From Lachnospiraceae bacterium (GTDB taxonomy: Bacteria; Bacillota; Clostridia; Lachnospirales; Lachnospiraceae): DNA of 64,000 nucleotides. The position numbers and the translations under genes were made by a program. Within the stretch, counting starts at the first letter, position 1, and every line of letters starts with the position of its first letter. Where the stretch lies: contig JAPJQL010000011.1 in NCBI GenBank assembly GCA_030825115.1, positions 25,038-89,037 on the forward strand, read 5' to 3'. The notes under the pieces were generated by a model that saw only the letters and a list, made by a program, of their open reading frames with translations, searched no databases and was not told the origin of the DNA. Positions 26,233-34,611 of the stretch are shown here, piece by piece.

Positions 26233-27017
26233 TATTGGTTACATTTCTTGGTAATTTTCTGGTAGGGGGGCTGATCGGCATCTGCGGGATTGCAGGATTT
26301 TTGCTGCCTATGATGTACGCCGGACTGCTGGGGTTTCCGGTAGGGCAGTCGCTGGCGCTGAGCTTTCTCGCATTTTTTGTGTCCGGGGCGATCGGTTCCT
26401 ACAATTTTCATAAGCAGGGCAACCTGGATATCCGCTTTTCCCTGATCATCGGCGCAGGAAGCTTTGTGGGAGGCCTGTTGGGGGTTAAGCTGAATGCGCT
26501 TGTGACACCGTTTCAGGCAAAGATGCTCTTATATCTGGTCGTGCTGCTCTCCGGTCTTTCGATTCTGCTCCGAAAAGAAAAACCGGCCGGAACTGCCGGT
26601 GGCGGTGCTTCCTCCGCAGGCAAATCCGCTCCAAAGGAAGGATTGTTGGGATCGCCTGTGTTTGTCGTGCTGTTCGGCTTTGTGACCGGAGCCATCTGCT
26701 CCCTGTCCGGCGCCGGAGGTCCGGTACTTGTCATGCCGCTGTTGGTCGCACTGGGAATGCCGGTCCATATGTCGATTGGAATCGCACTGTTTGACTCTGT
26801 CTTCATCGCCCTTCCCGCCTGCGCCGGGTATATGATGCAATGCGACCTGTCGCAGATCGGGCTGCTGGTGTTGATCACGATATTGGCCCACGGCATCGGA
26901 GTGCTGATTGGAAGTTCCAACGCCCATAAGATCAAACAGAAGCCTCTTAAGATGGGGGTGGCTGTGTTCTCGGTCTGCATCGCTGTTTATATGATTTGGA
27001 ATATGGTGTGGGGGTAA
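26223..27017 (+). CDS. TauE/SafE family membrane exporter
   Basis: 264 residues with about eight hydrophobic segments in two halves; the internal repeats are NFLVGGLIGICGIAGF and GFVTGAICSLSGAGGPVLVMPLL. The family moves sulfite, sulfonates or organic anions. ATG 26223 is preferred: GGAGGT lies 4 bases before it, inside the end of the amidohydrolase gene. It could export a by-product of that enzyme. Confidence 0.88.
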   Translation: MFVVLVTFLGNFLVGGLIGICGIAGFLLPMMYAGLLGFPVGQSLALSFLAFFVSGAIGSYNFHKQGNLDIRFSLIIGAGSFVGGLLGVKLNALVTPFQAKMLLYLVVLLSGLSILLRKEKPAGTAGGGASSAGKSAPKEGLLGSPVFVVLFGFVTGAICSLSGAGGPVLVMPLLVALGMPVHMSIGIALFDSVFIALPACAGYMMQCDLSQIGLLVLITILAHGIGVLIGSSNAHKIKQKPLKMGVAVFSVCIAVYMIWNMVWG

Positions 27018-27059
27018 ATCGGTGTTTAATGGAATGAGGGGATTGGCGAAAGTACGCCC

Positions 27060-27097
27060 GGAAGGGACGGTGGGGCGTCTGCTCCACCATCCCTTCC
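27060..27097. terminator. Long near-perfect hairpin after the TauE gene
   Basis: GGAAGGGACGGTGGGGC pairs with GCTCCACCATCCCTTCC (17 positions, one mismatch and one G-T; loop GTCT). No run of T follows, so a terminator role is only likely from position. Confidence 0.5.
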
Positions 27098-27197
27098 AGG
27101 CTGTGTATCGGCGACCATGAAACAACGATTTCGCCTTGTTGGGTAGGGTGCGGGAGCAGGGTGGTGACTTGCGAAGTGATTCGATTGTTCTTGACAG

Positions 27198-27319
27198 AAA
27201 AAGTGGAAAAAACTGAGGTTGCGCAGGGTTCTCAAAACCCGGAGCAAAGCAGGCATGGAGAGGACCTTATCAAAAGTTCCCCGGAATTTGGCTGCGGTCC
27301 TCAGTTTTTTCCACTTTTT
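27198..27319. repeat. 21-bp perfect inverted repeat with an 80-base structured interior
   Basis: The left arm 27198-27218 (AAAAAGTGG, six A, CTGAGG) and the right arm 27299-27319 are exact complements. Pairing continues inward as CGCAG/CTGCG, and the interior holds GGGTT-CTCAA-AACCC. It fills most of the 400-base gap between TauE and the peroxiredoxin gene. A structured RNA, a processed terminator or a small inverted-repeat element are possible; see findings. The rest of the gap shows nothing. Confidence 0.75.
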
Positions 27320-27416
27320 ATGACTAGAACAATCCATCGCGCAGCTCGGAACCATCCCTCTTACGTCTCCATCCACCCCGCCCCGGAACTGTCCGCGTAC
27401 CTCCTTCGCCATACAA

Positions 27417-27980
27417 TTAAAGCAATCCCACCAAATCCAGACTCGGCTTCAAAGTCTCTGCACCCGGCTGCCATTTTGCCGGGCATACTTCGTCACCGTG
27501 CTCGGCCACGAACTGGGAAGCCTGGACACGGCGGAGCAGTTCATCTGCATTTCTTCCCACATTTCCGGCAATTACCTCGTATGCCACAATCTTTCCTTCT
27601 GGATTCACGATAAAGCTTCCTCTCTCAGCCATACCGTCCGCTTCGATCATAACATCAAAATCTCTTGCCAGTTTTCCGGTCGGGTCGGCCAGCATCGGGT
27701 ACTGGATCTTCTGGATTGTCTTAGAGGCGTCATGCCATGCCTTGTGCACAAAATGGCTGTCGCAGGACACGCTGTAGATTTCACAGTTTGCAGCCTTAAA
27801 CTCCTCATACTTGTCGGCCAGGTCTTCCAGTTCCGTCGGGCATACGAAGGTGAAGTCTGCTGGATAGAAGAAAAACACACTCCATTTTCCCAGAATATCT
27901 TCTTTCTTTACTTCCTGAAATTTGCCGCCCGCATATGCCTGCACGGTAAAATCGCTGAGTTCTTTTCCAATTAATGACAT
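27417..27980 (-). CDS. ahpC: Peroxiredoxin, AhpC type
   Basis: 187 residues. The peroxidatic Cys is in FTFVCPTEL (residue 47 or so), the resolving Cys in DEVCPAKW near the end, and FFYPADFT and the C-terminal tail match AhpC (Prx1) proteins. It reduces hydrogen peroxide and alkyl hydroperoxides. No ahpF is adjacent, so another reductant must serve. A strong promoter with two candidate operators lies upstream. AGGAGG precedes the ATG. Confidence 0.95.
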   Translation of the reverse strand: MSLIGKELSDFTVQAYAGGKFQEVKKEDILGKWSVFFFYPADFTFVCPTELEDLADKYEEFKAANCEIYSVSCDSHFVHKAWHDASKTIQKIQYPMLADPTGKLARDFDVMIEADGMAERGSFIVNPEGKIVAYEVIAGNVGRNADELLRRVQASQFVAEHGDEVCPAKWQPGAETLKPSLDLVGLL

Positions 27981-28062
27981 ATCAATTCCTCCTCATAATG
28001 GTTGCTGTTTTCTCCTCCGGGGTGCATTTTGTTGGGAAAATCATTAAGCATCGTAGTTAGTG

Positions 28063-28078
28063 GTTAGCGTTTGCTAAC
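28063..28078. promoter_or_regulatory. Candidate operator near the ahpC transcription start
   Basis: GTTAGC-GTTT-GCTAAC, a perfect 6-bp inverted repeat with a 4-base centre, about 12 bases beyond the -10 box in the direction of transcription. Confidence 0.5.
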
Positions 28079-28090
28079 TATAATAATTCC

Positions 28091-28119
28091 ATTTTAACAG
28101 GTTCTTCCTGTCTTGTCAA
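28091..28119 (-). promoter_or_regulatory. Promoter of ahpC
   Basis: On the minus strand TTGACA (28119-28114), a 17-base spacer and TAAAAT (28096-28091). Just upstream is AATGATTATCAATATTAA (28142-28125), which resembles a Fur/PerR box. Confidence 0.85.
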
Positions 28120-28160
28120 GAATTAATATTGATAATCATTACTATTTATTTCTCATTTTA

Positions 28161-29660
28161 TTATTTCTGCCATTTCAGGACAAATACATATGTCCCTTCT
28201 TTTTTCGATATTTCAAACTCTTCATCCACCGTAAACCGGTGCTTGGGCGCAAATGATTTTACCAGTTCTCTGTCATGGGAATACAAGATCATGACAGCGC
28301 CGCTTCTCAGGCAGGAGGGGACGGTGGAGAAAAATCTGGCATAAAGTGCTTCCACCTCATCCTGTGAGATCCTCCCTAACTGGAACGGCATGTCTGTAAT
28401 CACCTCATCGAATGGATATTCATGCTCAAACCTGAAAAAATCACGGTTGATATAGTGGATGATAAGCCCGGCTGCCTCTGTATTTTTCCGTGCTTTTAAG
28501 ACGGCATCCTCCTGGATATCCAGACCATACATCGTGCCGGCCCTCACAGCCTTATGCCGTTCGATCAGCATGGTCCCTACTCCGCAAAACGGGTCCAGGA
28601 CCTGTGCTCCTTCTTTCATATAGTCTTTTGCAAGCGCCACGCACAGAGCTGCATTTCCGGGGCGGATGCTGGCAGGAATGACCTCTCTCCGGTAGGAGAA
28701 CCGTTCATCTTTTATGGTAAACAGCTTGACCAGCAGGTTGCAGCTTCCTTCTTTATTCTCGATCAGCCGCAGCTCCACCTCATAATCCGTGGTGGAATTT
28801 ATCAGCTTTCTGTCAGACAGCTTCTCGATATGGCCGGACATCTTTTTGACAAAAGCGCTTTTTTCGCCCAGCTCCTTTTTGCTCTTCATCTCGATCCGGA
28901 AATAGAATGGCGCTTTCCCCTCGTGGCCCGCCGCCAGAAACTGCATCAGCCCGGACTTCACGATCACCTCTGCCGCACGGACCGGTTCCATCGGACATGT
29001 CTTCATCCCACGCACCATGAACAGCACATCCTGGCAAGTGCGGATCTTCCCCGCCCATCTTAAGTTTCTGACCCGTGCCATCACACCCGCGTTAAAAACC
29101 CTGGTCACCGCGTGCGGTTCCAGCCGCTCAAGCTCTGCTTTCGTCAATTCCGGGAAATTCCGGTTCGTCAGAAGCACCACATCGTAAGTCTCATCCCAGC
29201 CGGTGAAACGGTGGCTGGGGGCGCCTTCCATACAGACGATCAGGGAAGACAGCTCCCTCATCTCTTCCATCAGATGTTTTTCATTTTCCGCTGTCACCTC
29301 CGACACGCGCAGAAGCTCCAGCCGCTCCTTAAACCCATCCAGGTATTCCCGGTAATCAAAGTTGGAGATTGCTGACAGGTACGCGCTTTTTACAAACCGC
29401 TGCCCCTCTCTTTCATATGCCTCATAGAGCGGCTTTAAATATTCCTTCCTTCCGATATCCCCCATCAACAGGGCGGCATTTTTCCGTGTTTTGGCATCTG
29501 ATGAGCCTAACAACTCCGGCAAAAGACTCTCGTTCCCTTCCATCGCGTTCTCCAGGATACTCCTGCTCCCTTTTTCCTTCAGCCCCTGCCTCAGCCTGCT
29601 TAAATTCTGCCTGACTTCCTGATTCTGTACAACCTGTTCCCACTGTTCTTTTATCATCAT
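28161..29660 (-). CDS. Predicted RNA methyltransferase (Trm11/RlmL-like) with N-terminal helical repeats
   Basis: 499 residues. About 120 N-terminal residues form HEAT-like helices (DAKTRKNAALLMGDIG). The middle resembles a THUMP-associated region. The C-terminal class I methyltransferase has the SAM-binding DPFCGVGTMLIE (around 375-386), YGLDIQEDA, and a catalytic ITDMPFQ that stands in for the usual DPPY/NPPY of N2-guanine and N6-adenine enzymes. Target RNA unknown. ATG 29660 is the outer start; the next codon is also ATG. Confidence 0.8.
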   Translation of the reverse strand: MMIKEQWEQVVQNQEVRQNLSRLRQGLKEKGSRSILENAMEGNESLLPELLGSSDAKTRKNAALLMGDIGRKEYLKPLYEAYEREGQRFVKSAYLSAISNFDYREYLDGFKERLELLRVSEVTAENEKHLMEEMRELSSLIVCMEGAPSHRFTGWDETYDVVLLTNRNFPELTKAELERLEPHAVTRVFNAGVMARVRNLRWAGKIRTCQDVLFMVRGMKTCPMEPVRAAEVIVKSGLMQFLAAGHEGKAPFYFRIEMKSKKELGEKSAFVKKMSGHIEKLSDRKLINSTTDYEVELRLIENKEGSCNLLVKLFTIKDERFSYRREVIPASIRPGNAALCVALAKDYMKEGAQVLDPFCGVGTMLIERHKAVRAGTMYGLDIQEDAVLKARKNTEAAGLIIHYINRDFFRFEHEYPFDEVITDMPFQLGRISQDEVEALYARFFSTVPSCLRSGAVMILYSHDRELVKSFAPKHRFTVDEEFEISKKEGTYVFVLKWQK

Positions 29661-29756
29661 TCTCCCGCATCTGCTTTCTTTTTCATTTTATCCCTACCAC
29701 TTTAACATAGGACGGAACGATAAACAAGACGGCGGCAAAAGTTTTTAAATCATGCT

Positions 29757-29784
29757 TTGCCTTTCTGAAGGATTATGATAAAAT
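29757..29784 (+). promoter_or_regulatory. Promoter of the DtxR-like gene
   Basis: TTGCCT at 29757-29762, a 16-base spacer, TAAAAT at 29779-29784. Confidence 0.55.
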
Positions 29785-29829
29785 AGAAATCACCGAGCAG
29801 TATTACGAAGATTGGAGGAATGACCAAGA

Positions 29830-30213
29830 TTGAAGATACAAGAATCCGCTGAAAATTATCTGGAGACGATTCTGATGTTGAGCCATAAGGGCCCTTATGT
29901 CCGCTCCATCGATATCGCCAATGAGCTTTCCTATTCCAAGCCCAGCGTCAGCGTCGCAATGAAAAACCTGCGTGCGAACGGATATATCGAGATTAATTCC
30001 GAGGGGCATATCTCGCTGACCGGCTCCGGGCGGGAGATTGCAGAGACAATGTTCGAACGGCATACCCTGATCTCCCAATGGCTGATCTACCTCGGTGTAG
30101 ATGAAAAGACTGCGCTTGAAGATGCCTGCCGGATCGAGCATGTTGTCAGCGCTGAAAGTTTTAAAGCGATCAAAAACCACATTATGTCGGGAAATGAACT
30201 TCCGCAAAATTGA
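29830..30213 (+). CDS. DtxR/MntR-family metal-dependent regulator, short
   Basis: 127 residues, TTG start; GGAGG lies 11 bases upstream. A winged HTH (ENYLETILMLS at the start, SYSKPSVSVAMKNLRANGYI as the recognition part) and a dimerisation segment ending ACRIEHVVSAESFKAIKNH. The His/Glu metal ligands of the family can be placed in EHVVS and ERHTL. It lacks the C-terminal SH3-like FeoA domain, as MntR does. Target unknown; it is not next to a metal transporter. Confidence 0.87.
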   Translation: MKIQESAENYLETILMLSHKGPYVRSIDIANELSYSKPSVSVAMKNLRANGYIEINSEGHISLTGSGREIAETMFERHTLISQWLIYLGVDEKTALEDACRIEHVVSAESFKAIKNHIMSGNELPQN

Positions 30214-30216
30214 TAG

Positions 30217-30247
30217 CAAAAACGCCGAATCACTCCGGCGTTTTTTT
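30217..30247. terminator. Bidirectional terminator
   Basis: AACGCCG / CGGCGTT with an 8-base loop, flanked by A and T runs (seven T on the plus strand). It lies between the convergent DtxR-like gene and the GGDEF gene. Confidence 0.85.
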
Positions 30248-30267
30248 GTCTCTTTTTCTCTGTTGTT

Positions 30268-30897
30268 TTATTGACTTTTTCCATTCTGCCAGGCGTTTGT
30301 ATCTGCCTGCGCCATAGAGGCATCATAGATGCAGTACTGGTTTTTTCCGTGAGTCTTGGCTGAATAGAGCGCCCGGTCAGCCGCCTCAAACAGCTCGTCA
30401 TAAGTCGTCCCGCATGTCGGCATGACTGCTGCCCCCATGCTGATCTTAAGTTCAAACCCACGGTACTCCCCGCAGATGCTCTGGAAGATATCATCGATCT
30501 CCTGCTCCGGATCTTTTTCACACGTCTGGAACACCAGGAATTCATCCCCGCCAAGCCGTGCCGCGATCGATTCGGGACGGATCGTCTCCATAAGCTTCTT
30601 AGAGATATCTTTCAGCACCTGGTCGCCGAACAGATGACCTTTTTCCTTGTTCACAAGCCCGAATTCATCGATATCCATAAATAAAAGCAGCGCCTTCTCC
30701 TTCTGGTTCCGTCCGGTGAATGCATACTCGATGTTTTCTCTTCCGGAACGCTGGTTATAGAGTCCGGTAAGGCTGTCCTGTTCTGCCAGCATACGCAGCT
30801 TCTCCATCTGGATATAGTGCTCATGGATATCGCTGAACTTTCCGATCGCCCCGGTCGGCTCATTCGTATTGCTGTCCGACCAAAGAGGACGCGCCAC
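30268..30897 (-). CDS. GGDEF domain, downstream half of an interrupted gene
   Basis: If translated alone from GTG at 30897 it has 209 residues. LAEQDSLTGLYN opens the diguanylate cyclase domain, RLGGDEFLVFQ carries the GGDEF active site, and no RxxD inhibitory site is present. The first ~25 residues (RPLWSDSN, GAIGKFSDIHEHY) are the end of a PAS domain whose beginning lies in the upstream gene, in the same reading frame, separated only by a TGA at 30907-30909. No ribosome site precedes this GTG. Most likely it is the C-terminal part of one larger protein. Confidence 0.85.
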   Translation of the reverse strand: MARPLWSDSNTNEPTGAIGKFSDIHEHYIQMEKLRMLAEQDSLTGLYNQRSGRENIEYAFTGRNQKEKALLLFMDIDEFGLVNKEKGHLFGDQVLKDISKKLMETIRPESIAARLGGDEFLVFQTCEKDPEQEIDDIFQSICGEYRGFELKISMGAAVMPTCGTTYDELFEAADRALYSAKTHGKNQYCIYDASMAQADTNAWQNGKSQ

Positions 30898-30906
30898 GAC
30901 TCTGTG

Positions 30907-32325
30907 TCATCTGGCCTCCCCATTGATATACAGGCAGTACGTGCCGTCGATCTGAGGATTGGACGGAGTCGCCCGGTAAAGCCTGGAACACAGGTCCTGA
31001 TAATCCTCTGAAGAAAAAACCGTCAAAAAATCAGGATCCCCGGACGGATGCAGGATAAACGATTCCAGCCCCAGTCTCTCGGCTATGCCGTCCGGCAGCG
31101 TGAGCATATCGGCACGGAAATCCACTTCAAACTGAATCTCATTGGACAGGGACGCAAAAAACTGATATTTGATCCGTTCCTGCTCTAACAACGCCAGCGT
31201 CCTGCTCGATGCAGTCCCTTCTGCAATCAGCTGTTCTGCCATCCTTCTCGTCTGCATTGCGTCAATGCTTCCGCCGGAACGGCTCCTGATCTCCTTTTCC
31301 AGGTTCGGTCCGACCTCTACGAGACACTTCATCAGAAGCGGGTTGAAGGTTCCGCACTCCCCGTTCAATATCATATCCATCGCTTTTGCATGAGAATAGG
31401 CCGGCTTATATACGCGCTCGCTCACCAGGGCGTCATAAACATCTGCCAGTGCCACGACCTGGGCACAGATGGGAATCTCATCCCCCTTAAGCCCGTCCGG
31501 GTACCCGCCCCCATCCCACCGCTCATGATGCCAGCGGCAGATATCATGGGCCATGCTGACCAGCGCATTCTCACTGTGGTACGGAGTATCCTCCAGGATC
31601 TTGGCTCCGATCGCGCTGTGCGTCTTGATGATCTCAAACTCCTCCGGAGTCAGCCTGCCCGGCTTGTTCAGAATATGCTCCGGGATGGATATCTTTCCGA
31701 TATCATGAAGCGCCGATGCATTGACCATCACGCCAATCTGGGAAGCCGTGAGCTTGTATTTGTCCGTAATCTCCATCAGCTTTCTCAGGAAGATCTCCGT
31801 CAGCATACGGATATGTATGACATGAAGCCCGCTCTCCCCATTACGGAATTCTACGATATTGGAGAGAATCTCGACCATCACCTGATTGTTTCTCTGTTTT
31901 TCCAGGACCTGCTCGGTCACGATCCCCTTCAGCATTTTTTGCTTGTTATACAGCATGATGGTGTTACGCACACGCCGCTGCACGGTCTTTTCATCAAAAG
32001 GACGGGTGATATAATCCGTCACCCCAAGGTCATAGGCATGATCGATCACACCGGGGGCATTCTCGGAAGATATGGTGATAACCGGGGTATTCTCAATCCA
32101 GCCCGCCTTATTCATCATGGCAAGCACCTCAAACCCGTCCATCCTCGGCATCATCAGATCCAGCAGCACGAGAGAGATCTCCAGATGGGATCTCTGCAAA
32201 ATTTTTACAGCCTCCATGCCGTCTGCCGCCTCAAGGATGCTGTACTCATCTCCAAGCATATCTGAAAGGATAGCCCTGTTGATCTCCACATCATCAACGA
32301 TCAAAATCATGTTTTTACGATTCAC
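30907..32325 (-). CDS. Response regulator with HD-GYP phosphodiesterase domain, truncated in a PAS domain
   Basis: 472 residues. Receiver domain 1-125 (phospho-Asp in LLDLMMPRMDG), HD-GYP domain about 150-340 (HDIGK; HHERWDGGGYPDGL), then most of a PAS domain ending INGEAR and a TGA where a Trp is expected (consensus ...W then HRVVARPLW in the next sequence). HD-GYP domains degrade cyclic di-GMP. With the downstream GGDEF half the intact protein would have been receiver/HD-GYP/PAS/GGDEF, 685 residues. The start overlaps the Hpt gene by 11 bases. Confidence 0.9.
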   Translation of the reverse strand: MNRKNMILIVDDVEINRAILSDMLGDEYSILEAADGMEAVKILQRSHLEISLVLLDLMMPRMDGFEVLAMMNKAGWIENTPVITISSENAPGVIDHAYDLGVTDYITRPFDEKTVQRRVRNTIMLYNKQKMLKGIVTEQVLEKQRNNQVMVEILSNIVEFRNGESGLHVIHIRMLTEIFLRKLMEITDKYKLTASQIGVMVNASALHDIGKISIPEHILNKPGRLTPEEFEIIKTHSAIGAKILEDTPYHSENALVSMAHDICRWHHERWDGGGYPDGLKGDEIPICAQVVALADVYDALVSERVYKPAYSHAKAMDMILNGECGTFNPLLMKCLVEVGPNLEKEIRSRSGGSIDAMQTRRMAEQLIAEGTASSRTLALLEQERIKYQFFASLSNEIQFEVDFRADMLTLPDGIAERLGLESFILHPSGDPDFLTVFSSEDYQDLCSRLYRATPSNPQIDGTYCLYINGEAR

Positions 32326-32692
32326 CAGTGTTCCCCTCCGGTTTCAAAAGCTTGTCAATCAGATTGACTGTATTCTTATAGCATTTCTCCAAGTCTTGAA
32401 AAAGAGTCTCTGCCTCTGTGGTCATCTTCCCCTGACGCAATTCCTCCGTCAACGCCCCAGCCGCCTCTGCAAGACCGGTCAGACCGAGATTCATCCCAAT
32501 CCCTTTTAAAGAGTGGGCGCCCCGAAACGCCAATTCGGCATCTTCCCGCTCCATAGCATCCCTTAACTGTGCAAAAGAATCATCCTTCAGCAGCATGGTA
32601 AGAAACCGGTCAACACGTTCCTCATTCATAAAACGGCGCATCACATCTTCATAATCTGCTCCCAGCTCCTCATAACATTCCCGTAGTGTCAT
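32315..32692 (-). CDS. Histidine phosphotransfer (Hpt) protein
   Basis: 125 residues, a four-helix Hpt domain with the phosphorylated His in RGAHSLKGIGMNLG (near residue 59). It relays phosphate from a hybrid kinase to a receiver domain; the response regulator gene overlaps its end by 11 bases, so that is the likely recipient. The donor could be the hybrid kinase at 55242-57818, which has no Hpt of its own. GAGGTAC precedes the ATG. Confidence 0.9.
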   Translation of the reverse strand: MTLRECYEELGADYEDVMRRFMNEERVDRFLTMLLKDDSFAQLRDAMEREDAELAFRGAHSLKGIGMNLGLTGLAEAAGALTEELRQGKMTTEAETLFQDLEKCYKNTVNLIDKLLKPEGNTGES

Positions 32693-32756
32693 GGCTGTAC
32701 CTCTTTTTTGACTTATTTTGTAAAAAGCTGTTATATTTTAGAATTTTCCTTCATTA

Positions 32757-32785
32757 ATTGTAACATTTCCCCATAAAATGCGCAA
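32757..32785 (-). promoter_or_regulatory. Promoter of the Hpt/HD-GYP operon
   Basis: On the minus strand TTGCGC (32785-32780), a 17-base spacer and TACAAT (32762-32757). Confidence 0.65.
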
Positions 32786-32861
32786 CCAGATTTTCTGGCC
32801 TCTTCCTTCAAAAATGCAGTAAAATAAGGCTTTGTGGGCACATTACGCAAAAAAAATCCAC

Positions 32862-32928
32862 AAAAAAACAGCGGGACGGAATTTCCGACAGGAAATCTCG
32901 TCTCCGCTTCTCGTCCCCGCTGTTTTTT
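32862..32928 (-). terminator. Terminator of hcp
   Basis: AAAAAACAGCGGG-ACG pairs with CGTCCCCGCTGTTTTTT across a 30-base loop; T runs on both strands. It lies 7 bases after the hcp stop. Confidence 0.8.
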
Positions 32929-32934
32929 GATTCG

Positions 32935-34527
32935 TCAGCCAAGTATTGCTTTCAAATCGCCCTCCGGCGTGCCAATAGGCGCGATATTAAACTGCTCTGT
33001 TAAAAAATTCTTTACATTCGGCGAGAGAAACGCCGGAAGTGTCGGACCAAGGCGGATGTTGCGTATCCCCAGATGGAGCAGCGACAAAAGGATGCAGACC
33101 GCTTTCTGCTCATACCAGGAAAGCACCATGGACAACGGCAGTTCATTCACGCCGCAGCCAAAGGCTTCGGCCAGTGACACAGCCACCTTGATCGCGCTGT
33201 ATGCGTCATTGCACTGCCCCATATCCATCAGCCTTGGCAGACCACAGACCGTCCCCAGATCCAGATCGTTAAACCGGTATTTGCCGCAGGCAAGCGTCAA
33301 GATCACGGTGTCTGCAGGCGTCTGCTTTACGAACTCCGTATAATAATTCCTGCCTGTACGTGCTCCGTCACAGCCGCCCACGAGGAAGAAATGACGGATC
33401 ATGCCTGATTTGACCGCAGCGACAACCTCATCGGCCACGCGGAGCACAGCCCCATGCCCAAAACCGGTCACAACCGTCTTACCGCCGTTTATTCCGGTCA
33501 TCACGGTATCCTTCTGATAACCGCCAAGCTCCAGCGCCTTTTTTATCACCGGCGTAAAGTCCTTTTCTTCCCCGATATGCACCATCTCAGGGTAAGATAC
33601 CACTTCGGTCGTAAATACCCGGTCTTTATAGCTGTCCTTCACCGGCATCAGACAGTTGGTCGTGAAGAGAACCGGCGCCGGTATCTTGTCAAACTCCTTC
33701 TGCTGGTTCTGCCATGCCGTCCCGAAATTGCCTTTCAGATGAGGGTATTTCTTCAGTTCCGGGTAAGCGTGGGCGGGCAGCATCTCGCTGTGCGTATAGA
33801 TATTGATGCCCAGTCCTTCCGTCTGCTCCAGCAGCAGCTTCAAATCATATAGCTCATGCCCGCTGACGACGATAAACGGCCCCTTCTCTACCGTCAGCGT
33901 CACCTCCGTCGGTTCTGGAGTTCCAAATGTCCCTGTATTGGCGCGGTCCAAAAGTTCCATGCAGCGCAGATTCACCTTTCCAGTCTCCATGACGACAGGA
34001 AGCAGTTCCTCCATCCCCCAGTCCTCTGCCAGAACAAAGAGCGCCTTATAGAAAAATCCAGTCACCTCTTCATCGCTGTAGCCGAGTATCATCGCATGAT
34101 ACGCATACGCCGCCATTCCGCGGATGCCAAACAGGATGAGCGATTTTAAAGAACGGATATCCTCATCGGCATTCCACAGCCGGTTCAGATCATAATCATC
34201 CGTATTCCCACAGCGCGCAGCGCAGGATGCACAGCCCGGCACGATCTGCTCCTTCTCTTTTTGAATCCTGCCGATCATGGCGCGCAGCGTCTCATCATTA
34301 AAATTGACATTAGTCACCGTCGTAAACAGCCCTTCCAAAATCAGGCGGTCCGTATTCTCCGTCTTCTGATTATTCGAGCAGGCACGGGCAAGGCCAATCA
34401 GCACGCCCGTAAGTTTATCCTGAAGATTTGCCGTATCCGCAGTTTTTCCGCAGACGCCCGCCTTTTTCGTACACCCTGTACAGCCTGCCGTCTGCTCGCA
34501 TTGAAAACAAAACATCTCGTATTCCAT
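32935..34527 (-). CDS. hcp: Hydroxylamine reductase / hybrid cluster protein
   Basis: 530 residues. The N-terminal cluster motif CFQCEQTAGCTGC...C supplies the cubane cysteines; downstream the hybrid-cluster ligands appear as FTTNCLMP, GGCDGAR and TLACGKYRFN. Hcp reduces hydroxylamine or nitric oxide in anaerobes under nitrosative stress. The ATG at 34527 has AAGGAGG upstream; the longer frame is not coding. It is divergent from a LysR regulator that probably controls it. No hcr reductase is next to it. Confidence 0.96.
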   Translation of the reverse strand: MEYEMFCFQCEQTAGCTGCTKKAGVCGKTADTANLQDKLTGVLIGLARACSNNQKTENTDRLILEGLFTTVTNVNFNDETLRAMIGRIQKEKEQIVPGCASCAARCGNTDDYDLNRLWNADEDIRSLKSLILFGIRGMAAYAYHAMILGYSDEEVTGFFYKALFVLAEDWGMEELLPVVMETGKVNLRCMELLDRANTGTFGTPEPTEVTLTVEKGPFIVVSGHELYDLKLLLEQTEGLGINIYTHSEMLPAHAYPELKKYPHLKGNFGTAWQNQQKEFDKIPAPVLFTTNCLMPVKDSYKDRVFTTEVVSYPEMVHIGEEKDFTPVIKKALELGGYQKDTVMTGINGGKTVVTGFGHGAVLRVADEVVAAVKSGMIRHFFLVGGCDGARTGRNYYTEFVKQTPADTVILTLACGKYRFNDLDLGTVCGLPRLMDMGQCNDAYSAIKVAVSLAEAFGCGVNELPLSMVLSWYEQKAVCILLSLLHLGIRNIRLGPTLPAFLSPNVKNFLTEQFNIAPIGTPEGDLKAILG

Positions 34528-34611
34528 AGTAATCCTCCTTTTGCACTCCAGTATATCGGACCGGAGCTGTCTTGTCTGTTGTTTTTCCAACAAAAAGAAA
34601 GATCGCATCAT

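Noticed and set aside
27026..27613. Open frames of about 130-150 codons on both strands around the peroxiredoxin gap
   Set aside because: They run through the inverted repeats or the ahpC antisense strand, lack ribosome sites and show no protein-like composition.
29820..29852. Ten-codon reading frame from ATG 29820 ahead of the DtxR-like gene
   Set aside because: The ATG touches the ribosome site with no spacing, so it is unlikely to be translated.
30907..30909. Selenocysteine or recoded TGA
   Set aside because: The position matches a Trp in PAS domains and other Trp residues here use TGG under the standard code; a simple nonsense mutation is the easier reading.
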